A program made the translations under genes and the position numbers. The notes below the pieces were generated by a model, which saw only the letters and a list, made by a program, of their open reading frames with translations, was not told the DNA's origin and searched no databases. Below are positions 1 through 13,200 of a stretch of DNA of 64,000 nt, in pieces. Source of the DNA: Lanius collurio (Eukaryota; Chordata; Aves; Passeriformes; Laniidae). Where the stretch lies: the NCBI GenBank assembly GCA_020086605.1, contig JACBWW010000015.1, forward strand, positions 11,933,376 through 11,997,375. Reading direction: 5' to 3'. The stretch's first letter is position 1. The number at the start of each line of letters is the position of its first letter.

Positions 1-3000
1 ACAAAACAAAAAAAACCCCACTGGTTTGAATTCAGTCCTGAAGACTGAATTACTTCATAAGAAGTCAGACTAAACAGTTGTAAAAGTTACTATAAGTAAA
101 CCAGTTTATCACCGTAGAGCAACGAAGTCAAATAAGCAGACAAGAAAGCTTGTTGGAAGCTACCTCTTTGGACTACTATCTTGAAAGAATATTCAGATAT
201 CCTATGTATATTTGTTTTTCTGTATTGGAAGAAAAGATAGTGCAATTCATTTTCTTTATTTTTTTTATTTTAAGTACAGGCTTCAGAGAAACTCAAGGGT
301 ATAGAGTAGTAGTACGATTTCAGACTAAAATGGTTTCCTTATGAAAGTTTGGGTCATGGTTATTCCTTCTCTAACTGAATAATATATTTACAATTGTGAC
401 TAATTAAACTTGTAAAAGAGATTCTCTATGTAAAAGCATGAAGTGCATTTTTAGCAAATGTATTTAAATCAGAGAAGAAAAATATTTTGTGAGAATACCT
501 TTGCTCAGCTTTTACTGATGTTAGCATATTCCTGTCCTCAGTAGTGACCTCGGTGGGACTACTTACACAAACAAGTTCACATACACAGGTCAGTATTAGG
601 CTGTGCCATAAGTCTGTAAGAAACCAACCCCATCTCACTCCTAGCTATAGTTAGTGATTCAGATTTCAAGGAGAAACAGGAATTAACAAAGAAGTGTCCA
701 GAAGATTGTTAAGGATTAAATGAGAAAGCTGGGCTCCCATCTAAATAAGGATGCTGTTATATTTTTCCTTACATAGAAACTTGAACAACTGGTCTGGCTG
801 CAGTCTATCTTATGTGCTTTAAGGCATGTGATACAAATCTTATCCATAATTTCAGACCTAGGTCTTATGAGGAACAGTGTCTGTATGAAACAAGACAGAG
901 AAGTTACCTTTAGGTTAAAATATGTAAGCAAATTTTAGTAGCTTTCCCATTCTTTAACGAACACTGGCAACTCACATGTTCTACTTTAAAGATTCCAAAG
1001 CTATAAACTCAACCAACTGAAATCTGACTTTTTAAAAAAGAAGTGTATAAAATAAAATTTGCCATTAGAAATGAGTGTTACCCAAAATATCTACAAGAGC
1101 ATTATTTTCTTTCAGCCGAGGCTGACAGACCTACAGTCATGGAAGAAGCCTCTACCATGCTGCATAGCAACAGGATAGAAAATGCACCATCATACTGTAC
1201 TGAAATTCTAATGAAGACCAAGTGTCTTTTGTCTTTTTCTATTTTAGTAGGCTTTTGGAGGGATTGCAGAAGAACCAGTCTCTTGTGGGCTTCATGGAAA
1301 GCTGAGAGAGCATAATGCAGAACTTCCTCCTTCTACAGAGGCTTATCTGTGAGAGTGCTGATGTGAAAAAGCATCAGTCCTGCTCTTGGCTCCATGCTGA
1401 AAGCCACATATGAGCAAGTGCAGATATACTCACTTTCAACCAAGTGTTACCAACTGCTGTTATGTTTGGGGTTTTTTCCCTTTTTGTTTCACTACTCAAC
1501 TTTGCTGCCTCTTGTTTAGCTTGAGAGAAAAGTTAGGATGTTTCTAAGAATAGAAAATATTAATTAAAATAAGCATAAAGCAAGACCCTACAGCAGCTTT
1601 CAAATCTAACCAAAGGCTAGTGTGTGCATTTATATTTAAGTGCATGCCTTGTTCTGATTCTCACTGGGTTTCACAGTTACAGACTGTTTGGTATGCCTAG
1701 AAGACCGTAAAGTAGATAAATTAAGAGAGGCAAGTCCTCACTCACTTTTTCTAAATTTTCATTAAAACAAATATTTGACATCATGATTTCAGAATACGAA
1801 GCAATTTATTTCTGATATTTCACAACAGACATAGCTCATGGCTCTTTCTGACTTCTCATTTCTCTCCTGACAGCAGGGATGGCTGCAGAGTCATCAACCC
1901 TGACAGTGCTGAGTGAGTTAGAATACATGCTCCTTAAAACACAGTTTGAAAAATTTTTGTTTTTCTTGAAACCCTAAATTTTTTTTTTGTTTTGTTTATT
2001 GTGCTTTGACAGCCTGTTGCAACCTCCCTGTCTGCCTGCCACAGGAATTTGTTTATAGCTTTTCTACCCATCAAAAGTATAAGGAAATTTCTGCTCTGAA
2101 AGCTGGGAGTTGTGCGATGAAGGAAGAAAAAAAGGTATTGTTTTCCTGACTGGAAGTGACTGTAGCCAAGAACAACAGAGATTCCTCTGGTGCCGTGTCT
2201 GTCACCAGCAGTCATGCTTCTTCCTATGCATGAAAAGTGCACTGTGTGTTTATTCAGAACTGTTTTGTATATGAACAGTTTATATATGAACTGACAAAGT
2301 CAGAGGGGCAGCACTGGCTGTGGGAGGTCATGGAGAGATTTCCAGGTAGACCAGACATGAATGAACAGGAGCAAGCAGATGTTACACAACCACAATTTTT
2401 CTAAAATCATTTTAGCAACACAGGAGAATTTTGGCAGTCCTAAGGCATTTAGTCTGTCAACATTTCTATAAACAAGTATATAATTTAATTTTAAATGTCA
2501 TTTCATTCCAGGGGTCAGTTTCAGGTTGCTGTCACACAGGCCTCTTCCTTGGGGAGATTTGTTCAAGGGTGATCTCTGAATACACAAGAAGCAAAAGAGG
2601 ACAAAAAGTTCAGTCAATTCCAAAAAGAACTGTGCTGGTTTGAATAGCAAGCAATGAATGAAGGAAAGACCAGGACTTTCTTTTAACAGTGATGGACTGA
2701 ATGGCAAGCCTTGTTCTACAATGAGGTAAAACATTCCTGACAGAAGTTTTAATTAGCAGGAAATTCATTTTCTGTAGTTTTACAGTTTTCCATTGCAGAC
2801 TCAAGACACTTTGAGGATTTGAATTACAAAACCTGAGAGAGTAAAATAAAACACTGCAAAAAGAATTAAATGATCTTCAAATATAGAAGAACAAATGCCT
2901 GTATGGAAGCTGAGGAGTCATAATCTTTCTCTCATATAAAACAAACCTGTTCTTGCTCAGAGAATTTCAACTCAGGCCTGGTGTTAGAAATGCAAGGCTT

Positions 3001-4158
3001 CATACTGCATCCCTCTCCTCTTTCAGTTCAAGGGCATGACAAAAACTGAGCAGGTTCAGTTCCCTTAGCCAGGAATTCCTACAATGTACTTTAATATCTG
3101 CTGAGTCATGGCAGATATTATTTTTCCTTTAATTTCTTTTTGGAATAGAATCTTCTTCTTGGGAAACTAAAAACAGGGCACTGGAGCTGAAATCTGACCC
3201 CTTATGGCTGGCAGGGGGTTTGTTTCTGTAGGTGGACCTGGCTGCAACTGTCCCCAGAAGCATTCATTCTGAGCAACCTAAATTGTTCCATAATGCAAAG
3301 TGACTCTTCACTTGGTAAAGTTGGAAAATAGAGAACAGATTAAAAATGAAACTAGATTAAGAGAGAATGAAAGACCTCATCAAGATTGCTTATAAATTTA
3401 TGTTTAAATTAGGTAAACTATCTGAAGATTGTCATATCCCAGCCAAGTTTCTCTTTCCCAGCACAATTGGTTTGCAGGCACCATTCAGACACATCCCAAA
3501 GACAAGAAAATGCATTTTCTAGTAATTTGAACACTGTGATCCAAGAAAGGAAAAAGAAATTACTGCCAGCTCTGTTTCTCTTAGTGCATTAAGTTTTGAT
3601 ACCATTTTACATTTTATATATGACTATATTATTTCATGAAGGGGTCAGCACATAATTGTCGCCATATGTAACAGCTCCTTAGATATAAAGAGTGTTAAAT
3701 ATTGCTTCATAATCAGTTCTTTTGGCAAAATTAGAAGAGATGCTGATAGATTTAAGGACACTATAATCAAGTTCATAGCAGTGGGTGGAAAAAAGAAGGA
3801 AGTCTTAAGATATTTTTAACCAACCATACTAACTTCAAATTGTAGTAAGCACAATACTCTCAATGTAGTTTTGTTTGATTTGGAGCAAAGCAGGATAAAT
3901 GTCCTTTACCTGGATATTGGCCAATGAAAATAATACCATCACACAGAAGTTCATGTAATATGAATTCTCAGGATATTTTTTTCTAGGCAATTCTAAGGAG
4001 ATTTGAAGTTTAAATTTAATTTGAAGAAGGAGGTTTGTTTAAATCTTACTTGAATTAGTCAAAGGCCATCAAATTTATGTGGGCTAGAAACCTGTGAAAA
4101 TATTTTATTATCTGTCCAGCATTTATGCCACATTTTACTGCCACAATTAGACTATGTC

Positions 4159-4182
4159 TTTCCTAAGGCTTTCCTTAGGAAA
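4159..4182. repeat. Small perfect hairpin, 10-bp stem
   Basis: Positions 4159-4168 (TTTCCTAAGG) and 4173-4182 (CCTTAGGAAA) are exact reverse complements around a 4-base loop. The flanks do not extend the pairing. Stems of this size occur by chance in tens of kilobases, so no function is claimed. Confidence 0.6.
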
Positions 4183-4874
4183 TATATATTTCTAATATCA
4201 GGATGGATATGAAACAAGGTATAAAGAATATGTAAAAAATAAATTTGAAACCAATATTATGCCCATCCGTAATTTCAGAGGATATTTACAGTCATATAAA
4301 GTTGGCACTATGTGGTATGAAGATGTATCCCCCAGTGCAATCAGAATTAAAACATACATTTACTTCTCTGTCTGCATGTAGATTTGCTCTGACACCTATT
4401 ACATGTATAGAATTAGTTTAAAAATATAATCATATTTACCAATACTTTAAACTGGAGACATTTCTACTTCATGCTCTAATGATGATGTCTGATCCAAAAA
4501 TACCAGTCAACTTCAGTCCTTGTAGGATCTGATGAGAGTCTGAATTGGGAAATTCCTGTATTAGCAAAGAGTTTGAATGGGAAACCAGTGACAGAACACT
4601 TCACTGACATATTTTGGAGTCCACTGAGGTGTCCAGCTCTACAGAATCAGAGAAATGTCAGAGCCATTTCTCTTGAGAGTATTGCCCTGGAGGGGACATA
4701 GTGGAAACCTCCTGAGCTAGGAATACAAGCTCAGTCTGAAAAGATTCTTTGCTCTCCAAACGGAAGGAACCTATAGACATTCAGCAGTGCATTGTTAAAA
4801 ATCACTTATATGTATCAGTCAAGTGTACAGAAAATGTAAGGAAGTAATTTATTTTGTATACATAGAAAAGAATG

Positions 4875-4875
<1 letters not shown>

Positions 4876-4905
<30 letters not shown>
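4876..4905. repeat. Poly(T) run, 30 bases
   Basis: An uninterrupted run of 30 T. It may be an A-tail relic of a retroposed sequence on the minus strand or simple slippage; no transposon body is recognisable beside it. Length is probably polymorphic and sequencing-error prone. Confidence 0.9.
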
Positions 4906-4906
<1 letters not shown>

Positions 4907-5830
4907 TAATAGAGCTGGTGTTTCTGTCCAAAATCAATTCCTAGTTCTTAGGAATATCTCGAGAAACCTCTGACGGAAATAGAACAAGACATATTTCTGC
5001 TACTTTGAAACAGCAGCAAGTTTGCTAAAAAATAATGTACCAGAATGTCAGACTGAGCAGACTGAGTATGCTTTTGGAGACAATATTTCTAGTTTAGAAA
5101 GATATCATGTTAAAAACAACAACAAAAAAATTTACACATTTTTAAAAGCCATTAATATTTGTTTTATTCTCAGTCTTTCTCCTTTTTTTTAGTTTGTATT
5201 TGATTTGTTGTGTTTTTTTTTTTTAATTTTGAATGAGCATCTACATAAATGTTGCAGATCAGTATGCAATTAAAACTAGTACTTTGCTTGTTATATCTCT
5301 AAAGACTGAGCAGCAGACTCCCTTTAAATGCATAAATGTGAGAGGGCCCTTTTCTGAGACGAGCAAAACCAGTCAGTTCATATAAGTTATGAATCCATTC
5401 TGGACCTCTCTTTCTAGTTCAAATAATAAAGACAGGTCTGGAAATCCAATTATTGTCTCTTATCTAAAATCCTTTAAAGAACTTAGGAAAGGTCTCCATG
5501 AGAGAGAGAACCCTAGAAAACATTTTAAAAGTATTTTATTTAAAGTATATTCTTCTAGCCTTATTGTATAGAGTTCAGAGTATAAGTGATGTGATTACCA
5601 ACATATGTTATGACTGTTAAATCAATTACTGATTTTTTTTTCTGGCTACAGCACCACAGAAACCACATATAGGATTTCTGCATTCTGTTTGCACCTCTGA
5701 TACTATCTTGGGTCTCAGTTCAAAAGGAAATGGAAACATAGATATGTTTAATAAGAGGGGAAAAAAAACAAAAAAAAAGCTTTTAAGAGCAGGGAGAGAG
5801 GAACATTATTAAGCAAATTTAGTTTTGGAC

Positions 5831-5879
5831 ATATGTATGTATGTATGTAGGTATGTATGTATGTGTGTATGTATCTATC
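5831..5879. repeat. (ATGT)n tetranucleotide microsatellite
   Basis: About twelve ATGT units interrupted by single-base changes (one AGGT, one GTGT) and ending in ATCT units. An ordinary imperfect microsatellite. Confidence 0.9.
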
Positions 5880-6138
5880 TTTTGCTTTTAGTCATTCTGA
5901 AATGAGCATGAAAGTGTGTGATGAGAACATGTGTAGAAATGCAGGTAGCATCCTCAAACACATTACCCCCTAACGTCAAATAAACTAGGCTATTTTACTT
6001 TTATATTATTTATAGATATTAAATTACATGTTCTGTGGGATTATGAGTTGTTTTTCACATTATCCTAACAAGACCAAACCAAAACCAAAACAAATCAAAC
6101 CAAACCTCTTTTAGTTTAGAGAAATAAGAAACATTGAA

Positions 6139-6191
6139 AACATCAATCTCCATTCCTCCCCTCCAGGAAGGGAGGAATGGAGATTGATGTT
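6139..6191. repeat. Perfect inverted repeat, 22-bp arms, 9-base loop
   Basis: Positions 6139-6160 and 6170-6191 are exact reverse complements. The spacer is CTCCAGGAA (6161-6169). The stem mixes an AT-rich outer part with a polypyrimidine core (CCTCCC), so it is not simple-sequence DNA. A perfect 22-bp match is not expected by chance in 64 kb and suggests a recent origin (template switching) or selection. Its size is at the low end for a microRNA precursor; no function can be assigned. Confidence 0.9.
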
Positions 6192-7139
6192 AAATGAGGC
6201 AATACCATTTCAAGGCTGAGCTTGGTCAAAATGCACCATGTAGATGCCTATGTGGGGCACTAACTATCACTAAACTTTAAGTTCCAGGTCTCTGTGTAAC
6301 ATTTTTATTTACTGACATTCTTGGGGATGTGGGGTGGAAAGTTATTTTTTACTAACAATTCCTGCAAAAGAGGTTTCTTTCAAACTGCAGTTAATTCTGG
6401 GATTTGCTTTTGACTCATACTGTGAGTAAAACTGGGAAATTCCAATGTTTTGTAACTTTAATATCATTCCAGGGACCTGCAACCAGAAATTCCAGGAAAG
6501 TTCCCTACTGGAAACTGCATTTGCAGTGTTTGAGTGAACACCATGCGTGGCGAGCCAGCTGCACTCCCTCCATCTTTTATTCCCGCATGTGGGATTGAGC
6601 TCCCAGAGCGGCTGCTTACAGGCAGAGGTAACTGAGTCTCCTTCTCCTAATGTGTCCCCCTACCCCTCAGTTCCACACCAGGCAGAGAGGCTGAACCTTA
6701 ATGCTGAGCTGCTTCTGAGCTGCTGCAGATGAAAACTGAAGGTGAACCCAAGCTGGCAGTGGTTTACCTGCATTGGGGAGACACAGCTCTCCAGATCCCT
6801 CTTTGAAGCTAAGATATTAAGAGATGTGGTCAGGTTTCATGGCTCTGCAGCACATAAACACAGCCTGGCCAGATCTGCTTCAGGTTTCTGGGCCATGAAA
6901 ACCCATGCCCCTTGTTAAAACATCAGGGATAGCTATTGCTGCTGCCAATCTGCCTCCCTGGCAAGCCCTGTAGGAACTCAGTTAATTCTACCTACTTGAT
7001 TAAAGTTCAGTAAAGTGTGCATAGTATCATTATAAAGAAGTTAGGAAAATTGATTCATTTGGGTGAGAAAATATCAACCCATCTTAAATGAAAGTTAAGT
7101 ACCTAAATCCTGTTTGCACCCCTCTCCAAAATACTGGAT

Positions 7140-7157
7140 AAAAAAAAAAAAAAAAAA
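7140..7157. repeat. Poly(A) run, 18 bases
   Basis: Eighteen consecutive A. No retroposed gene body or target-site duplication was recognised around it. Confidence 0.85.
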
Positions 7158-9694
7158 GTGGTCTCTCAGAACATTTCCCTCAGCTTCTTTTAGTTTTGCC
7201 TGAAACACCTTTTCAGTAGCATAAGTAGTGAGCTGTTAGTTCAGCAGATGAGTTCATTATTGGCTTGGTCTTTTAAGAATGAGTGTATCACTCAGTAGTT
7301 ATGACACTAGTTTTCCAGACTTTTGTCTAATCCAGTCTTGCTTCTTATTAAATTGACAGCACTCTAGGACCAACAATTTTTTCTTCCTCTGTGTTTGGAG
7401 TTATAAATGGAATTTTTACATAATAATAATCTAGTAAATGCTGGGGTTTTGGGGTTTGTTTTTTTCCCCAAACAAGAAGCATACAGCAGCACAGAGCTTC
7501 TGGAATATTAATTATATGTAGCTTATTTCAAGAATCCAAGATATGGTTGTAACCATCCTGATTAAATACATCCCACAATTGGAATATAGTCTACTGAGGA
7601 GCAAAAAGTTAAAGAGAGAATTATTTATTCTACACTGTCTTAAACTAACTTTGGAGGTGTGTTTCATCTAGATTTTTAATTCATATTTCCCTTAAGTGAT
7701 GTTTATTTCCTTAATGACTTTGTGTTAGCAAAATTTTCTAACAGTGAAGCTGAGGGGAATTATGAAGAAAGGGGAGAATAGCTTATTATAAATGAGGAAT
7801 GATTATAAGGTTAGAAAAATAATAGTGAAATGGAAAATAATATGAATTTAAACTCAGAGAAAAAGATACTAATAAGAATTTCTGCTATAGCAGAAACTAT
7901 ACGAATTAGGCCTAGGAGGATTTGCAATGCAGAAAAGATTGGAACACATTAATGGCATTGAGGACTAGCAGTTTCCAACTAGATTTAGTATTTCAAGTAG
8001 TGATGGGGAAGTATTGATGCAAGTGAAAATCTCATTTGGAATACTGCAGGCAATGTTCCAGGAAAACAATTCTAAAACACAGCTATCAGGTAAGGGAGGT
8101 GTCAATGGTGCCGGAACTCTCTTCTAGGTATGCATTTCTTGCCTCTTGCCAAACTTCATGATATAAATTCATTATTTAATATTCACTAAAAGCCTGACAA
8201 GAAAAAGTAGGAAAAAAACACATTTGGCCTTCCAATTTGAGCTGAGAGCAGAGAATACTTATATTAAAATAGCTCCTTATTTTCCTTGTGCATCAGCTTT
8301 CCCATTTGAGAAACAATGACTTCACTAACCCCATTTTATAAACATAAGCAAGCTAATTAAATACTCATCAGCCTGAATGATTAATGAAGCATTTTGCTCT
8401 GCACTTTGCTCTGCCTCTGTCCAATACCACAACTTGTGACTTTACCTGCTACTACAACTAAAGAAAACAAAACCATATAGCTTTAATGCAGACACTAGCA
8501 GCACCTAAACTTGCTGTTGTCTCTTTTTATGAGCCCTTGAATTTCTTCAGATGCCCAGTGCACTGTTTCTGTTCAGAACCAATGTGGACTGTGAAGATTC
8601 CCAAAACAGACAGGAGATTAAATGTCTCTTAAGCAAAATTGGAAAGGGCAGAGTACACAGGACAGTTTCCTGGAATTCCCAGTCTATACACAACATATGA
8701 GTCTTTTCCAGTACAAAGCAACATAAATATCTGAAGCCTTTCTTGTTGAATAAATATTACCATGCAAAGGATGCAAGATTATAAGAGAGAGAAAAAAACC
8801 CAAACAACAACCAGGAATGTGATTCTACTCTCTACTTGTTACAGGACTGGAAAGAGAAAACAGAGTTGGAAAATCCTAGTTTGGTGTTTGTAGTTTCCAC
8901 TAAACTCTAAAAAGAAATATGCAAATAAGGATTCAGTATTCCCTTGCCCACACTAAGCAAGATTAGCTAGACTTAGGGAGCCAATCCTTTCTTCCTGTCA
9001 TCCAGTGAAACTGGGATTTGCTGCTGAACACAAACATCACTTTACCAGGTCGCTCGGAGAACATCTCTTTCCTCATAGCCTCTCAGAGGAGTAGGTGTAA
9101 TTAGGCCACCATAAGGTTGAAAAGATAATTAAACCTAGATTTTCTGTTTCCTAAGTACTCAAACCACTAAGCCAGCAGTGGAGGGGGTTCCCTATGGGGC
9201 AAGCAAGGCAGATATATCCTTTATGGGCTATTCACATGGCAGAAGAACACCTCCTGATGTAGCGGGGAAGGTTCTAATACATGGAGACATAGAACCTGAA
9301 AGCTGAATAATGCAGTGCTTGTTTCCTTCAAAGTATGGTAAAATAATCTCATGAATGAATGGTCAATTCATGAATCATATATAGGTCTTTATTTTGCAAT
9401 TTTCCAGACATCCTTTTGGAAACTTTCCAGTTACTGGAGAATCTTTTTATCCTCAAATACCACAAAAGATTAAGGTGATTGAGAAATCCTCTCTGCAAAG
9501 GAAGTTATTTTTGGAAAAGCCTTCAGATGTCAGCTTTAATAAGTACATGATGTCTAATTTCCATGGTCACATTGTGATGTAACTCAAAATGACCTGGTAA
9601 TCAAAGAAAGCATTATTTTTAGAAGATTCATAGCAGAACAGAGTACTGAAGCACCCTCTTTAAAATGTCTTCTGGTGGTCCTTACAACTCAGTA

Positions 9695-10255
9695 TTGTGG
9701 TTTAATCTCTGCCAGCCATCAAGTCCCACACAACCCCTTGCTCACTCTCCCACCAATGGGACTGGGGAGAGAAGTGGAAGGGTAAAAGCAAGACAACTCA
9801 TGGTTTAAGATGTGGAGACAGTTTAATAGGGAAAGCAAAAGTCATGGACACAGAGCAAAACCAGGAATTAATTCACTGCTTCCCACGGGCAGGTGTTCAG
9901 CTCTCTCCAGGACAGCAGGGCCCCATTCTGTGTGACAGTGACTTCGGAAGATGAATGTTATCACTCCAAATGTCCCCCTCCTTCATCTTCCCCAGCTTAA
10001 TATACTGAGAATGATGCCATTTGGTCTGGAATATCCCTTTGGTGAGTTTGGATCACCTGTCCTGGCTGTGTCCCCTCCCAACCTCCTATGCACACCCAAC
10101 TTCCTCGCTAGCATGGAAGTATCAAAAGCAGAAAAGGCCTTGGCTCTGTGCAAGCCCTGCTCAGCAATAACAAAAACATCTCTGTGTTATCAACCTGTGT
10201 TCAGCACGAATCCAAAACACAGCCCCTGTGAAGAAATTCAAATCTGTCTCTACCT
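9695..10255 (-). mobile_element. Solo LTR of an avian endogenous retrovirus (minus strand), degenerate
   Basis: The + strand begins TGTGGTTTAATC, the reverse complement of a terminus ending in ...TTAAACCACA as in a common avian ERV LTR family. Read on the minus strand the order fits an LTR: a promoter-like block with a degenerate TATA element (TATATTAA, complement of about 9998-10005), then an ATTAAA poly(A) signal (complement of 9822-9827), then the U5-like end. The text around 10030-10080 (GGAATATCCCTTTGG, GTCCTGGCTGTGTCCCCTCCC) also matches what I remember of this family. No internal gag, pol or env frame and no partner LTR are seen, so it is a solo LTR. The far boundary (about 10255) is approximate, and no target-site duplication was found. 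The long open frame inside it on the + strand is a chance frame. Confidence 0.75.
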
Positions 10256-13200
10256 AGCACACATGGAGCTATGTGCAAAGGCTTCCTTGCATGATACATG
10301 CAAAGAACTGCTACATAAAATTTGGATTCTCATTAGTGCATGTTCTGGGAAATAAACTGCCATAGATAACTAGGAGGTAAATTCAAAGAGTCACGGAAGA
10401 TTTCTTCTCTGCCTGTACATAGATTGTCATATAGGTGTGTTGATAGCCGAAAATAAAAATAAAGTTTTCTTAGGGCCTAGAATCTCTGTGGTTAATTGCA
10501 CATACAGATGGAAGAGCAGTTAGTTGCCTCAACTTTCTACTCATTACCTCAGTGATTACTGCTGCCATACTCTACATGGAGATCAAGGCTCACCATGCTT
10601 CTCAGCCTCACTGCGTTCTGATCTGTGCCTCCTGCTACACAGCTTTACACAGTAGGCAAGGTGCTTTTCTGACAAGGGAGTGTTTTTTCTCATGAAGGTG
10701 CTTTGGAGGGTTCAAATCTGTATAGTGGACTAAAAAGCTTCTAGATATTTTGAAAAATATGGGGGACACCCATTTTTTGTCCACTCACTCTGAGTCCAAA
10801 CCACAGTCAGTCACAAAGTCAAGTCTGAAGGATTTCACTGTGTGTTTAGGGTAACAGAAGTGGTTCATCAAAGTAAACCTTCTATTTACTGGTGAGGCAG
10901 ATGGCCCTTTGGGCACTTTTTTCATGAGTTGACTTTTAGTAGGAAGCCTCACTCTCCTGAATTACATAGAACCGATGCATTTTGATATTATCCTAATGCT
11001 GGTTAGACAGAAGCCCGCCTCACTGCATGTTTGTATTATATTTTGTTTGTAAATGGGCACTGGGAACACATCCTGTTCTCATTTCGCAGTGGTAAAAAAA
11101 TCAATTCTATTTTTTTAGTAGTGTTCCTCTCCTGCCTTTCAATGGTCAGATTTTAAATAGCATCATGCAGCATTGCTTTTCTGACTTCTCACACACCTGC
11201 TGAATGATGAAGCTGAGAACCTCTTCTAAGATAGTATTCTTGCTTTCAGTCCCTAGGGCTCCAAACAGCTCTTTCTTCCATTTCTTCATAATTTTACATG
11301 CTAGTCTTTTAATCAAGATGTTATGTTGTACCACATCATACACTCAAATTTCTAGGAGGCGTTTTACATCAACACGATCAACACTATTAATCTTAGCAAC
11401 AAAGTGTGCATTCTCAATTAAACAAAAAAAAAAAGGCATCTAATCCTTTCTGCCATAAACAGTGTTGAATGATTTCAGTTAATGGATAAAAATGTAATCA
11501 TTTGTAGTTCTCTATTAATTTATCAAAGTCAAGCTAACACATCTTTTCTGACATGGATCATTCTAATCCCCCTTTTTAAGGAACTGGAGATTTATAGAAG
11601 ACTTCAGGATTTAATTTACCACAGGATATGATGTGGCAATGATTATGTTATATCCCACTCCCATCAAGGTGTACTATAACTAATTGCTTTTTCCAGTTTT
11701 ATAAATCTCCTCTATTAGTCCAGGCTTAAGCAAAATTAACACAACTATTGAAATTCCCTTGAGACAGGTCTTGGGTTGGGCACAAGTCAGTAAGACTTAG
11801 ATGGTTATTTTTAGTAGCTGCTGCTTACCAGTCTCCTTAGTTAATTTGGAAATAGAAAGTATATAGTCTTCTTTGGAGATGCTGTACTAACACAGTTTTC
11901 CATACCTGCAGAAGCATTTATTTTTCAGCTGGTGGGAATATCAGGAGAATCTAGTAGATTGGAATATAAGTAGTCTGAAGCATAATTTAGATGATGGTAA
12001 AGTAAATTTACAATAAAAAGGACAAAATGTATGGTTCTTAAATCCCGTTAACAGAGCATCATGGAGGAAAGACTAAACTAGAGTCAAAAATTCAGCTACA
12101 GAAATTAACAGATACATCATATGAGCACAGTGCTCTCAGTGCAGGAATGGTTTCCATCTCAAGCAAAGTACAAAGCTGACCCAAGTCTATTTTGCCCAGA
12201 ATATTTTAGCATAATGCTCCAAAATCCTGTGTTGGTTGTGTTGTTTGCAGATAAGCTGTCACCTGCCCACACAGTGCTGCCACTTACCAGGGGGGCCTGT
12301 GGACTGCCTCACAATGGTGCTGTCAAACTGAGGATCCAGACAAACCATGGAGAGGAACAAGATTAGGCTGGATTCAAGTTGAGCTGGACCAGATGAAAAA
12401 ACTCTAGCTATTTGAGAGGACTGATACCTCCTGAAGGCAGAATGCAGCACTGCAAAATACACAAGCTGACATTCAAAAAGTACCATGATCAAGCTAGCAC
12501 AACTTCACATGCAAATCAGTTAGACCTTGCTTAATCCCCATAGTGATTCCTTTGTAGTGAAATTTTCCATTCTGCTTTCATTTTTTGTATCTGTTTCAGC
12601 AGTTCCGAGTGAATAAATGTCAGATGTCACTTGGTGATTCTTATACTTTACTCCTTTTGCTTTCTGTCCCTGATATACCAGAGATGAGTGATGAGTGACT
12701 ACAGAAAAGGGAATGTGTTGCTGGAAGGCTTTGGGTTTTTTTTATTTTTTCCTTCTGGATGTTGTAATCTGCTATACATTAAAATGAAAACGTTCACATC
12801 TGCAAAGTGAGGCATGAATGTTTATTTTATACACTGAATACTTGACATATTCTTAAAGTCATTAATTTCCAAAATATTATATCATTTATTATATTGCTTA
12901 TTTTTCTTGCATAGTGTCCTTACAAGTTAGAACCTGATTTAATAACCTTGATGGTAGTATTTAGTAGCTGTAAACATTGTTCTATGGGCAGATTTACCTA
13001 AAATAACTCATAATATTGCCCTAAGCTATTAATGCACTTGGTCCTGCATGAAAAAAATTCACTCAGTATAAGATAAAGAACTACAAATCAAAGCTAACAA
13101 CCTTGGAAAAAGAAATGGAACAGGTTTGCAAAAAGCATTTAGAGTTTTCCACTGTCTCAACATGTAGCAGCTATTCTTAATACTGTAATATTCATATAGG

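Larger units (their letters stand above)
1..9694. other. Upstream intergenic DNA, no gene seen
   Basis: AT-rich, non-coding-looking DNA. The open frames are all short (at most about 100 codons), lie in mutually unrelated frames and show no family motif, so none is called as a gene. It holds a small hairpin (about 4.16 kb), a T30 run, an ATGT-type microsatellite, a perfect inverted repeat (6.14 kb) and an A18 run, listed separately. From memory of vertebrate gene order, GLRB lies head-to-head upstream of PDGFC, so this is probably the spacer between the two; that placement is inference, not seen here. Confidence 0.7.

Noticed and set aside
6139..6191. MicroRNA gene call for the perfect hairpin
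   Set aside because: The stem is at the lower size limit, perfect pairing is atypical of conserved animal microRNA precursors, and no expression evidence is available.
9951..10355. 134-codon open frame on the + strand
   Set aside because: It lies almost entirely within the solo LTR on the opposite strand, has no family resemblance and is a chance frame.
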